Shown one piece after another: positions 8,528 to 17,332 of a stretch of 64,000 nt of DNA. Origin of the DNA: Pseudomonadota bacterium (lineage in GTDB: Bacteria; Pseudomonadota; Alphaproteobacteria; Rhizobiales; Xanthobacteraceae); the NCBI GenBank assembly GCA_023422775.1, contig JAFAGM010000019.1:62001-126000 (forward strand). Reading direction: 5' to 3'. The translations under genes were made by a program, and so were the position numbers. How positions within the stretch are numbered: position 1 is the stretch's first letter; every line of letters begins with the position of its first letter. The notes beneath the pieces are model-generated. The model was not told the DNA's origin. It saw only the letters and a list, made by a program, of their open reading frames with translations, and searched no databases.

Positions 8528-9538
8528 TTAACCGGCGGCCAGATGTTCCCAACACCCTGTCCGATTCAGCACAGGCCGCAGCGCAGCCCTGCTCTCCGCG
8601 TCCAATGCTGCGAACTTTTCGCGAAGCTGCTGCAGGCACTTCACCTGATATTTGAACGGCGCCAGCGCGTATGGCAGGCCCCAGACGCTGATCTCGAGCC
8701 GTTCGAGCCCCTTCGCAAAAGCTTCGGCATTGGCGACCAGGAATGGCAGATAAAGCTCGCCGGCAATCTTCAGCAGCGCTTCGGCCATCCCACCGAGCGC
8801 GCGCTCGCGCGGGTACCATTCCCCATCGACACCTGAGGCGTCGTCCAACCGCCGCACCCAGTGATCGGTGAAGGGCGCCCGGGCGCGCATGATCCGCATC
8901 GGCGTCGGATCGGTCGCCATCTCGCTGAACTGTCCGAACCAGGCAAAATCTGCCAGCGACGGCCGGCTACCGAACAAATAGCTGGTCATGCCGACGTGCG
9001 GCTCGAATGCAGCCAGCATCCGCAAGTAGCTCTGTTCCAGCAACGGCTTGTTTTCCGCGGTCGCTCCGAGGATGACCATGCGCGAAATCTGCCGCTCACG
9101 AAACTGCTCGATTTCCTCCGCGCTGCCGGTGGCAGCCTCGGATACCGACCACTCTTCGCCGGCCCAGCGCGAGACGTAGGCCTGGTCCTCCGGATCCCAC
9201 CAGCGATATAGAAACAACGGCTTGACGGCCCATTCGTCGGCAAGGTCTTCCAGCAGGTCGCAAACGAACGCGACCGCCCTGTCGTGCGGAATCACGGACC
9301 GCACCTTGTGGCGGCTCTCCAGATCGTAGGCCAGCGCCGTGGTCTCGCCACGATAGGTACCATCGGGATATTGCAGTACCGGGATCAAATTGGGCCGCAG
9401 ATGCTCGGTCGCCTTCCGCAACGTCTTGGTCATGATGACCCAGTCGAAGGAAATTCTCCGGTAGCGCAGCAGCGCGCGCAGCTTGATGGCGTAAGGCGAT
9501 GCGGTCGAGCCGATCAGCCGGTATCGTCCCTCGGTCAT
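8528..9538 (-). CDS. Glutathione S-transferase family protein
   Basis: Soluble GST-like protein with an N-terminal thioredoxin fold ('YRLIGSTASPYAIKLRALL') and an all-helical C-terminal part. At 336 residues it is longer than a classical GST (about 210), because the helical domain is extended. The ATG at 9538 is preferred over the upstream one at 9595 because GGCGAGGGG precedes it at good spacing and the GST fold begins immediately. It is convergent with the HCCA-isomerase-like gene (10 nt apart at the ends). A role in glutathione conjugation or isomerisation of catabolic intermediates is plausible but not shown. Confidence 0.82.
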   Translation of the reverse strand: MTEGRYRLIGSTASPYAIKLRALLRYRRISFDWVIMTKTLRKATEHLRPNLIPVLQYPDGTYRGETTALAYDLESRHKVRSVIPHDRAVAFVCDLLEDLADEWAVKPLFLYRWWDPEDQAYVSRWAGEEWSVSEAATGSAEEIEQFRERQISRMVILGATAENKPLLEQSYLRMLAAFEPHVGMTSYLFGSRPSLADFAWFGQFSEMATDPTPMRIMRARAPFTDHWVRRLDDASGVDGEWYPRERALGGMAEALLKIAGELYLPFLVANAEAFAKGLERLEISVWGLPYALAPFKYQVKCLQQLREKFAALDAESRAALRPVLNRTGCWEHLAAG

Positions 9539-9699
9539 GGCGTTCCCCTCGCCTCCCGCCATAGCGCATTCGAATTTCACCCGCCAGACCTGCAATAACG
9601 CCGAGAGCGCCTGCCTTGCCGCGCGGCGAATTTTGCAGGTATCCTGGTTTCAATGACCGAGGCCCGCGCGGCCCGATAATTCGTTCCGTGGAGAAACGC

Positions 9700-10494
9700 A
9701 TGAATCCGCCCGTCAGTTCGCCCGCCATCAAGGTCGTGAAATCGGTCCGCGAACAGGTGAGCGCGGAGGAATGGCAGGCGCGTGTCGATCTTGCGGCCTG
9801 CTACCGCCTCACGGCGATGTACGGGATGACCGAGATGGTCGCCAACCACATCTCCTGCCGGGTCCCCGGGACCACCGACCAGTTCCTGATCAACGCTTAC
9901 GGAATGCTGTATGAGGAGATCGACGCCTCCAGCCTGATCAAGGTCGACGTCGAGGGCAACACGCTGCTCAACGCCTCCGACTATGACGTCAACGTCGCCG
10001 GCTTCGTCATTCACAGCGCCATCCACATGGCCAAGCACGACATGGATTGCGTGGCGCATACGCACACGCCGGCCGGCATGGCCGTCTCTGCCATGGAATG
10101 CGGGCTGCTGCCGCTGGCGCAAACCTCGATGCGGTTTCTCCACATCGCCTATCACGATTTCGAAGGCATCGCCGACAATGTCGACGAGCGCGAACGGCTG
10201 GTGCGAGACCTCGGCGACAACGAAGCCATGATCCTGCGTAACCATGGACTGCTCGTCGTCGGCCGCACGGTGCCCGCAGCGTTCAACGTGCTGTTCCGCC
10301 TCGAGCGTGCCTGCCAGGTTCAGGTCATGGCGCTGTCCTGCAACACCAGGCTGATCTATCCGCCGCAGAGCATCCTCGAAGACACCTACGAGAGAATGCA
10401 GCCGAAGCCCGGCCGCAGCGCCCGCAACGGCGACCTTGCCTGGCCGGCGCTGCTGCGCAAACTCGACCGGGCCGATCCATCCTATCGGGACTGA
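9700..10494 (+). CDS. Class II aldolase/adducin family protein
   Basis: Zn-dependent class II aldolase-type protein of 264 residues. The metal-binding histidines appear in 'VAHTHTPAG' and 'NHGLLVVG', and the adducin-type 'NHISCRVPG' is near the N-terminus. The start at 9700 follows GGAGAAACGC; a longer upstream reading is not supported. Members with this sequence style, lacking close similarity to fuculose or ribulose-phosphate aldolases, are frequent in aromatic and ketone catabolic clusters and may cleave or decarboxylate hydroxy-keto acids. The exact reaction is unknown. Confidence 0.85.
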   Translation: MNPPVSSPAIKVVKSVREQVSAEEWQARVDLAACYRLTAMYGMTEMVANHISCRVPGTTDQFLINAYGMLYEEIDASSLIKVDVEGNTLLNASDYDVNVAGFVIHSAIHMAKHDMDCVAHTHTPAGMAVSAMECGLLPLAQTSMRFLHIAYHDFEGIADNVDERERLVRDLGDNEAMILRNHGLLVVGRTVPAAFNVLFRLERACQVQVMALSCNTRLIYPPQSILEDTYERMQPKPGRSARNGDLAWPALLRKLDRADPSYRD

Positions 10495-10567
10495 GCTTCG
10501 TCCGGCTCTTGAGGCACGCAGCCCTCGATACGGCGGCCCGAGGAAGTTTTGCGGTCGCGGGTCGCGG

Positions 10568-10678
10568 CTATCCGGTCTTTTTATGGTGGCGGTAGAGGGT
10601 CACGATTAATATCGCGGATGCGAGGATGTAGAAAATGATGACGTCGATGTTCGGATGTGCCTCGATCAAAGCGAGCAT
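10568..10678 (-). CDS. Small single-pass membrane peptide (hypothetical, 36 aa)
   Basis: A short frame of 36 residues begins MLALIEAHPNIDV, continues with a hydrophobic helix of about 16 residues, and ends in a basic tail 'YRHHKKTG'. A strong GGGAGAGGA ribosome site lies 5 nt before the ATG at 10678. The topology (short acidic N-terminus, one helix, positive C-terminal tail) is that of small bacterial membrane proteins. It lies alone between the aldolase and epoxide hydrolase genes. No family is recognised; the call rests on the ribosome site and the helix. Confidence 0.5.
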   Translation of the reverse strand: MLALIEAHPNIDVIIFYILASAILIVTLYRHHKKTG

Positions 10679-10793
10679 TGCGATCCTCTCCCTGCTTGGC
10701 TGGCGTGGCTTCTTGTTTCCCCTCGGGTGAGCCTTGATTGCCGGATTCTAACCGGGAGCGAGGCGTCCCGGTAGCCGACTTTATGCGGAGGGT

Positions 10794-11936
10794 TTACCGC
10801 AGCGTCCGGAAGAACTCCCGTACTTCCCCGACAAACAAGTCAGGCTGCTCGAATGCGGCGAAGTGGCCGCCCTTCGGCATTTCGCGCCAGTGCCGGATAT
10901 TCGTGTAGCTCGCTTCCATCCACTTCCGCACCGGCGTGACGATCTCCTTGGGGAATACGGCGACACCGGTCGGTACCGTGACCTTGTGGGCAGTCCGGCG
11001 CTTCGGCCCAAAACTCTCCCAGTACAGGCGCGCGGACGAGGCGGCGCTCGCCGTTACCCAGTACAGCATGACGTTGTCGAGCAGTTCGTCGCGGCCGAGG
11101 ATGTTCTCGGGATGGCCGTCGCAATCGGTCCAGGCCCAGAACTTTTCCAGGATCCATGCTGCCTGCCCGCTCGGCGAATCCGTCAGGGCGTAACCCAGCG
11201 TCTGTGGCCGGGTAGACTGCTGCCTGGAATAGCCGGAATCCCAGTCGGCGTAATATTTGATCCCTTCGAGCGCCCGCGCCTCCTCGGGCGTCGGCGTGCC
11301 CTCAACGTTGGGCCGGGCGGACATCGCAAGCGTGATATGAATGCCGGCACAATGTTCGGCATCCTGCGCGCCGATCGCCGTAGTGACCACCGATCCCCAA
11401 TCACCACCCTGCGCGCCGTAACGGGCGTACCCAAGGCGGTCCAATAGCACCGCCCAGCACGACGCAATGCGATCGACGCCCCAGCCGGTGGTTGCCGGCT
11501 TCGCCGAAAAGCCGAAGCCGGGCAATGACGGACAAACGACATGAAAAGCGTCTGCCGCGTCGCCGCCATGCGCAGTCGGATCGGTCAGTGGTTCGATCAC
11601 CTTGTGGAACTCGACGATCGAACCCGGCCAGCCATGGGTGATGATCAGCGGCATCGCATCCGGATGCGGTGAGCGGACGTGCAGGAAGTGAATGTCGAGC
11701 CCGTCAATCTCGGTCGTGAACTGCGCAAAGCGATTGAGGCGCGCTTCGCGCTGGCGCCAATCATAGGCCTCGGCCCAGTAGCCGCAGATGTCCTTGATCC
11801 AATTCAGCGGCGCGCCCTGACTCCAGTTACCGACCAGTTCGGCTTCCGGCCAGCGCGTCCTGCGCAACCGTGACTTTAGGTCGTCGAGCAAATCGTCGCC
11901 GACGGAAATGCGATAGGGCCGGATTTCAGTTTGCAT
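10794..11936 (-). CDS. Epoxide hydrolase (EHN-type alpha/beta hydrolase)
   Basis: Opens an epoxide to a vicinal diol. The N-terminal EHN domain ('RISVGDDLLDDLKSRLRRTR' followed by 'WP') precedes an alpha/beta-hydrolase fold with oxyanion motif 'THGWPGS', nucleophile Asp in 'GGDWGS', and C-terminal catalytic His in 'KGGHFAAFE'. The length of 380 aa is normal for microsomal/juvenile-hormone-type bacterial homologues. No export signal is seen. The next gene on the minus strand upstream (11963-13024) may be co-transcribed (26 nt gap). It fits a pathway in which an oxygenase makes an epoxide intermediate. Confidence 0.9.
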   Translation of the reverse strand: MQTEIRPYRISVGDDLLDDLKSRLRRTRWPEAELVGNWSQGAPLNWIKDICGYWAEAYDWRQREARLNRFAQFTTEIDGLDIHFLHVRSPHPDAMPLIITHGWPGSIVEFHKVIEPLTDPTAHGGDAADAFHVVCPSLPGFGFSAKPATTGWGVDRIASCWAVLLDRLGYARYGAQGGDWGSVVTTAIGAQDAEHCAGIHITLAMSARPNVEGTPTPEEARALEGIKYYADWDSGYSRQQSTRPQTLGYALTDSPSGQAAWILEKFWAWTDCDGHPENILGRDELLDNVMLYWVTASAASSARLYWESFGPKRRTAHKVTVPTGVAVFPKEIVTPVRKWMEASYTNIRHWREMPKGGHFAAFEQPDLFVGEVREFFRTLR

Positions 11937-11962
11937 GGCAGACTTTCTGATGGGCAGGCCGC

Positions 11963-13024
11963 TCAGTTGAGCCGCAACTCGGTGATGTGCCGTGGATCCG
12001 GGCTCAGTTCATTGCGCTCAACACGCTTGACGATGTCGGTCAGCGCGGCATTGGCCCGGCATGTGAGGCCGACCTTCTCGCCCTCGCGCACGACCAGGCC
12101 GTTGAGAAATTCGATCTCCGTACGACGGCCCTTCTGCATATCCTGCCCCATCGAGGGACGCTGCGCGCCCGAGGTGCGCTTGCTGTCCTTGAAGCGCTGC
12201 GCGTCGCAGGCACGCATGGCTTCCTCGTCGCCCTCGCCGGCACGCGCGATGGCTTCGGGAGGCAGATGCAGGATCTCCTCCAGCTCATAGCCCTGTGCCA
12301 GCCCGACGCGGATCGCTTCGCTGCCGAGCCTGATCGAGAAACGGCGGATCGGCTCGTTCTGCAACATCTCGCCGCCGGTCAGACCGGTGCATGCGGACAG
12401 CCCGTTGCCCATGACGTTCGCGACCAGTTTCGACCAGCGTTCGCCCCACAGATTGCCGGTTACCTTGGCGCTGTCGGAATATCCGACCAGCCGGCAAATC
12501 TCCTCTGCCCGCGGCGTGACCCGGCCGTGAACCTCGCCGGCTCGAAACACCGTATGCGCCGCGCCGCCCTTGCCGGCGCCACGGTGGATGTGGCCGGGCG
12601 CCGGAAGATTGACCGTGATGCTGCTCGCGATGCAGCCGAGCGTCTTGCCCCACCCGACGATGCCGGCGATCGTCTCTTCATTCATGCAGTTCTGCAGCGA
12701 CACGACATAGCCGTCGGGCGCCAGATATTGCTGGATCAGCATGGTGGCCCAGGCCGTGTCGTAGGACTTCATGCACACGAAGGCGATGTCCGCCGGCTGT
12801 TCCTTGGATAGGAGCTGCGCGTCGGTGACGTGCAACGCGCGCACGGGAACGGAGAATTCGGCGACATCCATGGCGTGGGTGACGCGGAGGCCCTGCATCT
12901 TCATGTGCTCGACATGCGCGGGCCATGGATCGATGAACGTCACGTCCTCGCCCGCCTGCACCATATGGGCTCCGACATACCCGCCGACCGCACCTGCTCC
13001 GACGATGACGATCCTCCGACCCAT
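11963..13024 (-). CDS. Ketopantoate reductase (ApbA/PanE)-family oxidoreductase
   Basis: NADPH-dependent 2-ketoacid reductase family. The N-terminus has the dinucleotide motif 'IVIVGAGAVGGYVG', and mid-protein 'GERWSKLVANVMGN' carries the family catalytic lysine and Asn. The start at 13024 puts the Rossmann fold at residue 2 and gives 353 aa, somewhat longer than PanE (about 300). Position beside an epoxide hydrolase within a catabolic region suggests a substrate other than ketopantoate, so I do not name it panE. Confidence 0.85.
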   Translation of the reverse strand: MGRRIVIVGAGAVGGYVGAHMVQAGEDVTFIDPWPAHVEHMKMQGLRVTHAMDVAEFSVPVRALHVTDAQLLSKEQPADIAFVCMKSYDTAWATMLIQQYLAPDGYVVSLQNCMNEETIAGIVGWGKTLGCIASSITVNLPAPGHIHRGAGKGGAAHTVFRAGEVHGRVTPRAEEICRLVGYSDSAKVTGNLWGERWSKLVANVMGNGLSACTGLTGGEMLQNEPIRRFSIRLGSEAIRVGLAQGYELEEILHLPPEAIARAGEGDEEAMRACDAQRFKDSKRTSGAQRPSMGQDMQKGRRTEIEFLNGLVVREGEKVGLTCRANAALTDIVKRVERNELSPDPRHITELRLN

Positions 13025-13250
13025 GCTTCCTCCCGCTTGTCTTCTGGCGGCGAGGATAGCCCGTCGGGCGGTTGCTCGGGAATAGCCCACGTAAAGGGTC
13101 TGCGGATGGCAGCCCTGCGCGCACGGGACGCCGGATCAGCGGAGCGTCGCTACCCGCCGATTACAACGTTTGATATTTGCCACGTGCTTTCAACGACTTC
13201 GCTGAAGAGCGACCTCTGGAGCATTCGCTCCACACTGAGTTGCTCACGCC

Positions 13251-13964
13251 CTAACGACGTCCCCCCATCAGACGCAGCAGCATCATGAACAGGTTGATGA
13301 AGTTGAGGTAGAGCGACAGCGCGCCCATCACGGCCTTGCGGCCCGCCGAAGTGGCGTCGTCGTTGCGGTCATACATCTCCTTGATCCGCTGGGTATCGTA
13401 GGCCGTGAGGCCCGCAAAGACACCGACGCCGATGATGGAAATCATCCAGTCCAGCCCGCTCGATCTGAGGAAGAGATTGACAAGGCTCGCGATGATGATG
13501 CCGATCAGACCCATGAACAGGAAAGTTCCGAACCCCGACAAGCTTCGCGGGGTGGTGTAACCCCAGAGGCTTAGGGCGCCGAAGGCCGCCGCCGAGATGA
13601 AGAACACCCGCGTGATCGAGGATTGCGTGTAGATGTGGAATATGGTCGACAATGATATCCCGACGAGGGCGGCATAGAGGAAGAACAATCCTCGCGCAGT
13701 TTCCACCGACAGCGTGTTGATCCGGGCACTGATGAAGAACACCAGCCCCAGCGGCGCCAGTATCAGTATCCACATCAGCGGGCTTTGAAGCAGTGCATCA
13801 CCGGTGAACTGATAGGTCAGGAACGCCGCCACGCCGGTCAGGCCAACCCCTGCGGCCATGTAGTTATACACGCGCAGCATGTACTCACGCAGGCCGGCGT
13901 CTATGGCGACGGCGCCGGTAGCGGGAATTCCGGGAGCGGTTGCATTTCGATCGTAATCCGACAT
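13251..13964 (-). CDS. BAX inhibitor-1/YccA family membrane protein
   Basis: Integral inner-membrane protein with about seven hydrophobic helices over 237 residues, typical of the BI-1/YccA/TMBIM family (calcium leak or protease-modulating proteins). The N-terminal 'GLREYMLRVYNYMAAGVGLTG' region (in part) and 'LTAYDTQRIKEMYD' near residue 195 are family hallmarks. It starts 3 nt after the stop of the upstream minus-strand membrane-protein gene, so the two form an operon. Physiological role here is not determined. Confidence 0.9.
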   Translation of the reverse strand: MSDYDRNATAPGIPATGAVAIDAGLREYMLRVYNYMAAGVGLTGVAAFLTYQFTGDALLQSPLMWILILAPLGLVFFISARINTLSVETARGLFFLYAALVGISLSTIFHIYTQSSITRVFFISAAAFGALSLWGYTTPRSLSGFGTFLFMGLIGIIIASLVNLFLRSSGLDWMISIIGVGVFAGLTAYDTQRIKEMYDRNDDATSAGRKAVMGALSLYLNFINLFMMLLRLMGGRR

Positions 13965-13967
13965 GGC

Positions 13968-14573
13968 TTATTCCTCCCTATCGCCGACGAGCGCGCCGGG
14001 ACGCTTCCTCGAGCCCGCGGGATGCGTGTCGCCCCAATACGACCAGAACGCCACGGCAAGGCCAACAAAAAACACCGCGGCCAGGATAAAGAACAGTGCG
14101 GATTGCTTGACCCACGAGATCGCCGGAACTGCCAGCGCCAGCGCAACGCCGAGAAAGCCGATTTGCAGCGACCGCAGGTGAACACCGGCGAGAAACGTAC
14201 CCAGTGCAAGCAATACGAGAAGGACGAGACTGGTGGCCAGCGTGGGCAACAGCTGCTGCACGCCGGAAAAGAGCATGATGTTCATCGTGACCAGAACAGC
14301 CAGCCAATGCAGCGCTTGCGTCCACATCAACCGAAAGCGCGTATCCTTGTCTTCGAGTTCCGACCACTGGGTGACGACGCAGACGATACCCATCACGATA
14401 GCCAGGAACTCCCAATAGCCAACGAGAGGCCGCTGCGAAATATTGGTATAGGCCACACCCCCGATCGCCAGCGCCAGTATGGCGAGGAAGGGCAACTGCC
14501 GGCGCAGCAGGCTGATCTTGCCCGCGTTGTGATCAACAGCATTGCGATCTGACGACGCCTCAAGTTCGGTCAT
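13968..14573 (-). CDS. Multi-pass membrane protein of unknown function
   Basis: A 201-residue protein (ATG 14573) with about six to seven hydrophobic helices, for example 'LPFLAILALAIGGVAY', 'LVLLVLLALGTFLAGV' and 'FFILAAVFFVGLAVAF'. The ends are hydrophilic and a short charged loop ('WSELEDKDTRFRLMW') sits between helices. I do not recognise a named family. It is the first gene of a two-gene operon with the BAX-inhibitor-like gene and diverges from the DUF1269 gene across about 350 bp, so it may belong to the same membrane or stress response. Confidence 0.75.
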   Translation of the reverse strand: MTELEASSDRNAVDHNAGKISLLRRQLPFLAILALAIGGVAYTNISQRPLVGYWEFLAIVMGIVCVVTQWSELEDKDTRFRLMWTQALHWLAVLVTMNIMLFSGVQQLLPTLATSLVLLVLLALGTFLAGVHLRSLQIGFLGVALALAVPAISWVKQSALFFILAAVFFVGLAVAFWSYWGDTHPAGSRKRPGALVGDREE

Positions 14574-14922
14574 GGAGTATACCAACGCAGTACATGCCTG
14601 TCCGTGGCTGCCCCACCCTCCAGCAAGAACCGGCTCTGCCGGATACCTGCAGCCGCAAATCTGCGCACGGGCGCACTGCCGCGCCGGTGTTTTAGCAGAA
14701 TTGCATCAATACCGCACCGCGGGACATCAGATGATTACCTTAGCAGGAAAGGGAATTACCCTGAAAGACAACTCTCGTCACCTGTGTTTACCTTCCTGCT
14801 GACGGGATAATCACCGGAGGACGTACACCGCACATGAACTTTGCGATTGCACCGTGCGTCAGAACGCTGTGCGGTCGTATGCCGGACGCCATAGCGAAAA
14901 CCAGAATCCAACGGAGGTTTCC
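14574..14922. other. Divergent intergenic region (349 bp)
   Basis: Separates the minus-strand membrane-protein operon from the plus-strand DUF1269 gene and should contain both promoters. I could not assign confident promoter boxes. The only clear signal is the ACGGAGG ribosome site just before 14923. Confidence 0.5.
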
Positions 14923-15447
14923 ATGTCTGATCTTGTCGTCATCGTATATCCGTCCGAGGAGAAGGCCGAAGAAGTACGCCAACGTCTGTTCAAACTGCAG
15001 AAGGAGTACCTGATAACCCTCAACGACGCGGTCATTGCCGTCAAAACCGAGGCCGGCGCGGTCAAGCTGAACCAGCTTGTCAACACGACAGCTGTAGGAG
15101 CGGCCTCGGGAAGTTTCTGGGGGCTTCTTATCGGTGTCCTGTTCCTGAATCCGATCATAGGCGTTGCGCTGGGCGCCGCATCGGGAGCGCTCGGCGGCGC
15201 GCTATCCGATTTCGGCATCAATGACAACTTCATGAAGGAACTCGCAGCGAGCATCAAACCGGGTGACGCCGCGCTGTTTGTCCTGATCAAGAACATGACG
15301 GCCGACAAGGTGCTCAAGGAAATCCAGGACGCCGGTGGCATCGTGCTGAAAACTTCCCTCGACGAGACCAAGGAACAGGTGTTGCGCGATGCTCTCGCCA
15401 AGGCAACGCCCGCCGAGGCACCGCCGCAATCGACACCGTCGGCGTGA
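14923..15447 (+). CDS. DUF1269 domain-containing membrane-associated protein
   Basis: A 174-residue protein beginning MSDLVVIVYPSEEKAEEV, with a central glycine/alanine-rich hydrophobic hairpin ('GLLIGVLFLNPIIGVALGAA') and 'LIKNMTADKVLKEI' afterwards, the typical DUF1269 layout. The start at 14923 is set by ACGGAGGTTTCC. Members are often found among general stress and membrane-homeostasis genes, but the function is unknown. It converges on the metallophosphoesterase gene, with a hairpin between them. Confidence 0.87.
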   Translation: MSDLVVIVYPSEEKAEEVRQRLFKLQKEYLITLNDAVIAVKTEAGAVKLNQLVNTTAVGAASGSFWGLLIGVLFLNPIIGVALGAASGALGGALSDFGINDNFMKELAASIKPGDAALFVLIKNMTADKVLKEIQDAGGIVLKTSLDETKEQVLRDALAKATPAEAPPQSTPSA

Positions 15448-15509
15448 GTGCAGGTCGGCGATCGCAGCCGGCCGCCGGTACGCACGAGCGCTTTGGTTCA
15501 GTGTCATGT

Positions 15510-15540
15510 GGGTCTGATCCGGCAGGATTGGCTCAGACCC
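15510..15540. terminator. Hairpin between convergent genes
   Basis: GGGTCTGA (15510-15517) and TCAGACCC (15533-15540) can pair with a 15-nt loop. It lies 62 nt after the DUF1269 stop and touches the stop codon of the opposite gene, so it may terminate transcription from the left. No T-run follows on the plus strand. Confidence 0.5.
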
Positions 15541-17288
15541 TAGCCTCCGTCCTCAGGTTGCCCGTCCACAACGATGCGCTCCGGCTTGAGCAAGCCGAAT
15601 GATCCATCGCTCCGCGCCGCCAGCGTATGAATGTAGAAGTAGGTATTCTCGTCGTCGGTCGCTTCCATGACCGGCGACGGCGCCGACACGATCGAGAGCG
15701 CGGCACATTTTCCGATCCAGTCAGTATGCCGGTGACCGTGCATCAGCACTACGCGGTCACCCCATGCCTGCAACCGCCGGACAAACCAGTTCCCATTCAC
15801 CAACGCGGTACCGATGCGTTCAGACAGTCCCTTTGTCACTTTCGGATATTCGATGACATGGTGGTGAAGCGCAATGATCCAGCGGGCCTGGGGATACTGT
15901 GCTGCGGCGATCTCGATTCCCTTGACCTGCTCCATCGAAATCATCCCGAGCGCGTTGGTAAAGGAAAAATGCGTATCCGCGTTCGAGTCCAGCAGGATAA
16001 TACCGAGACCGTCATTGCCGTCGGGCGGCAGCACCATCGGGAAGGCAGCGGCCCATAATTCATTCAGAACTCTGGATAGGCGCGGCCTTCCGACGTCGGC
16101 AAATCTGGCGATCTCCGCCCGATGCGGCTCGAGCGCTTCGGTGAGGCTTCCAGACAGGCAGCGGCCGGATTGATCGATCAAGCGAACGCGCGCGCCATGA
16201 AGCGCGTCAGCCGCCGACAAAAACCGCAGCCGCCGCAGGGTTCTGTTCGGGCTTGTCGGAAGGTCGAGGCGAGCCGGGTTGGCACGATCGACGATGTTGA
16301 GGTCATGATTTCCCGGCAGCATCAGGACACGCTCCGCAAGGCGGGGATAGGCCATCAGCGCGTCCATGAATTCCGACCATTCCGCGGAACGGCCCGCATC
16401 CGTCATGTCGCCGGTGACGACGATGGCGTCGACAGGATTCTTCGCATGAACCAGATCGAGCAGCGCGAGTAGCCGGTTCAGACGACCATTTCCGCGCGGA
16501 CCCGCCCGGCCGCTCTCGATCCGAAACCCGTAACGCTCGCCCACTACATGAATGTCCGACAAGTGGGCAATGCGCCACGTCCGGTCCTCGGGCACACCTG
16601 CTGGAAATTCGCCGAGATCCCGAAGTCGGGGCATGGTCGCGTCGGCGAAGGCCCAGACAAGCGAGGCGATGGCAAGATAAGCGGCGACGAGCACGACACT
16701 GTTGGCGAGTGCGACGGAGATCAGATCACGAGGCGAAGCGAGATCGGCGACATGTCCCAGCCAGCGCGAGCCTGGCCAGCAAGCCACCAAAACCGCCAAC
16801 GCTGCGGCAGAGATGACGACGCCAGCAGCCCCGGCGGTGCCGGCGCGCACTGCCGCAAGCTGCGGCCGGTTGAGCCGCGATTGCACAAGCTTTTCAACCA
16901 GTTGCCGAAAACCCTCCCGGCAGGCGATATAGACCGGTTCGACGGCGAGCGAATTAAGAGACCAGAAACTGCTTTCGGCCATGCGAAGCAACGATCGCAC
17001 TCCGAAGAACCCGATGGCGAGCACAGCCACCAGAAGCAAAGCGGGCCACACTCCAAGGAGCGGCGATGTGATTTTGTGCGAGACCAGGCTCACCCACGCG
17101 GAGGCAACGATCGGCGCTACTCCGAGCAGCAAGGCAGGAACGACGAACAGCATGATCCAGGACAGGATCAGCTTGGGAAAACTGATCTCGGCCAGCATGC
17201 TGCCGGCAAGCGACAGCAGCGACCGACGCTTCGTGCTTGATGCGTCATCCTCGACGTCGCCGCCGCGGGGATCGATGACCGGATTCAT
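15540..17288 (-). CDS. Membrane-anchored calcineurin-like metallophosphoesterase
   Basis: The N-terminal 220 residues contain four or more hydrophobic helices. The C-terminal domain shows the full metallophosphoesterase metal set: 'HLSDIHVVG', 'VTGDMTD', 'LPGNHDLN', 'ALHHHV' and 'HGHRHTD'. It should hydrolyse a phosphomonoester or diester (nucleotide or lipid) at the membrane face; substrate unknown. The 582 residues are longer than soluble family members because of the membrane part. An AI-2E transporter gene lies 44 nt upstream on the same strand and may be co-transcribed. Confidence 0.88.
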   Translation of the reverse strand: MNPVIDPRGGDVEDDASSTKRRSLLSLAGSMLAEISFPKLILSWIMLFVVPALLLGVAPIVASAWVSLVSHKITSPLLGVWPALLLVAVLAIGFFGVRSLLRMAESSFWSLNSLAVEPVYIACREGFRQLVEKLVQSRLNRPQLAAVRAGTAGAAGVVISAAALAVLVACWPGSRWLGHVADLASPRDLISVALANSVVLVAAYLAIASLVWAFADATMPRLRDLGEFPAGVPEDRTWRIAHLSDIHVVGERYGFRIESGRAGPRGNGRLNRLLALLDLVHAKNPVDAIVVTGDMTDAGRSAEWSEFMDALMAYPRLAERVLMLPGNHDLNIVDRANPARLDLPTSPNRTLRRLRFLSAADALHGARVRLIDQSGRCLSGSLTEALEPHRAEIARFADVGRPRLSRVLNELWAAAFPMVLPPDGNDGLGIILLDSNADTHFSFTNALGMISMEQVKGIEIAAAQYPQARWIIALHHHVIEYPKVTKGLSERIGTALVNGNWFVRRLQAWGDRVVLMHGHRHTDWIGKCAALSIVSAPSPVMEATDDENTYFYIHTLAARSDGSFGLLKPERIVVDGQPEDGG

Positions 17289-17332
17289 GACGGCATTCTG
17301 ACCATTGCGAGCACGCCAACGCTACTCCATCG

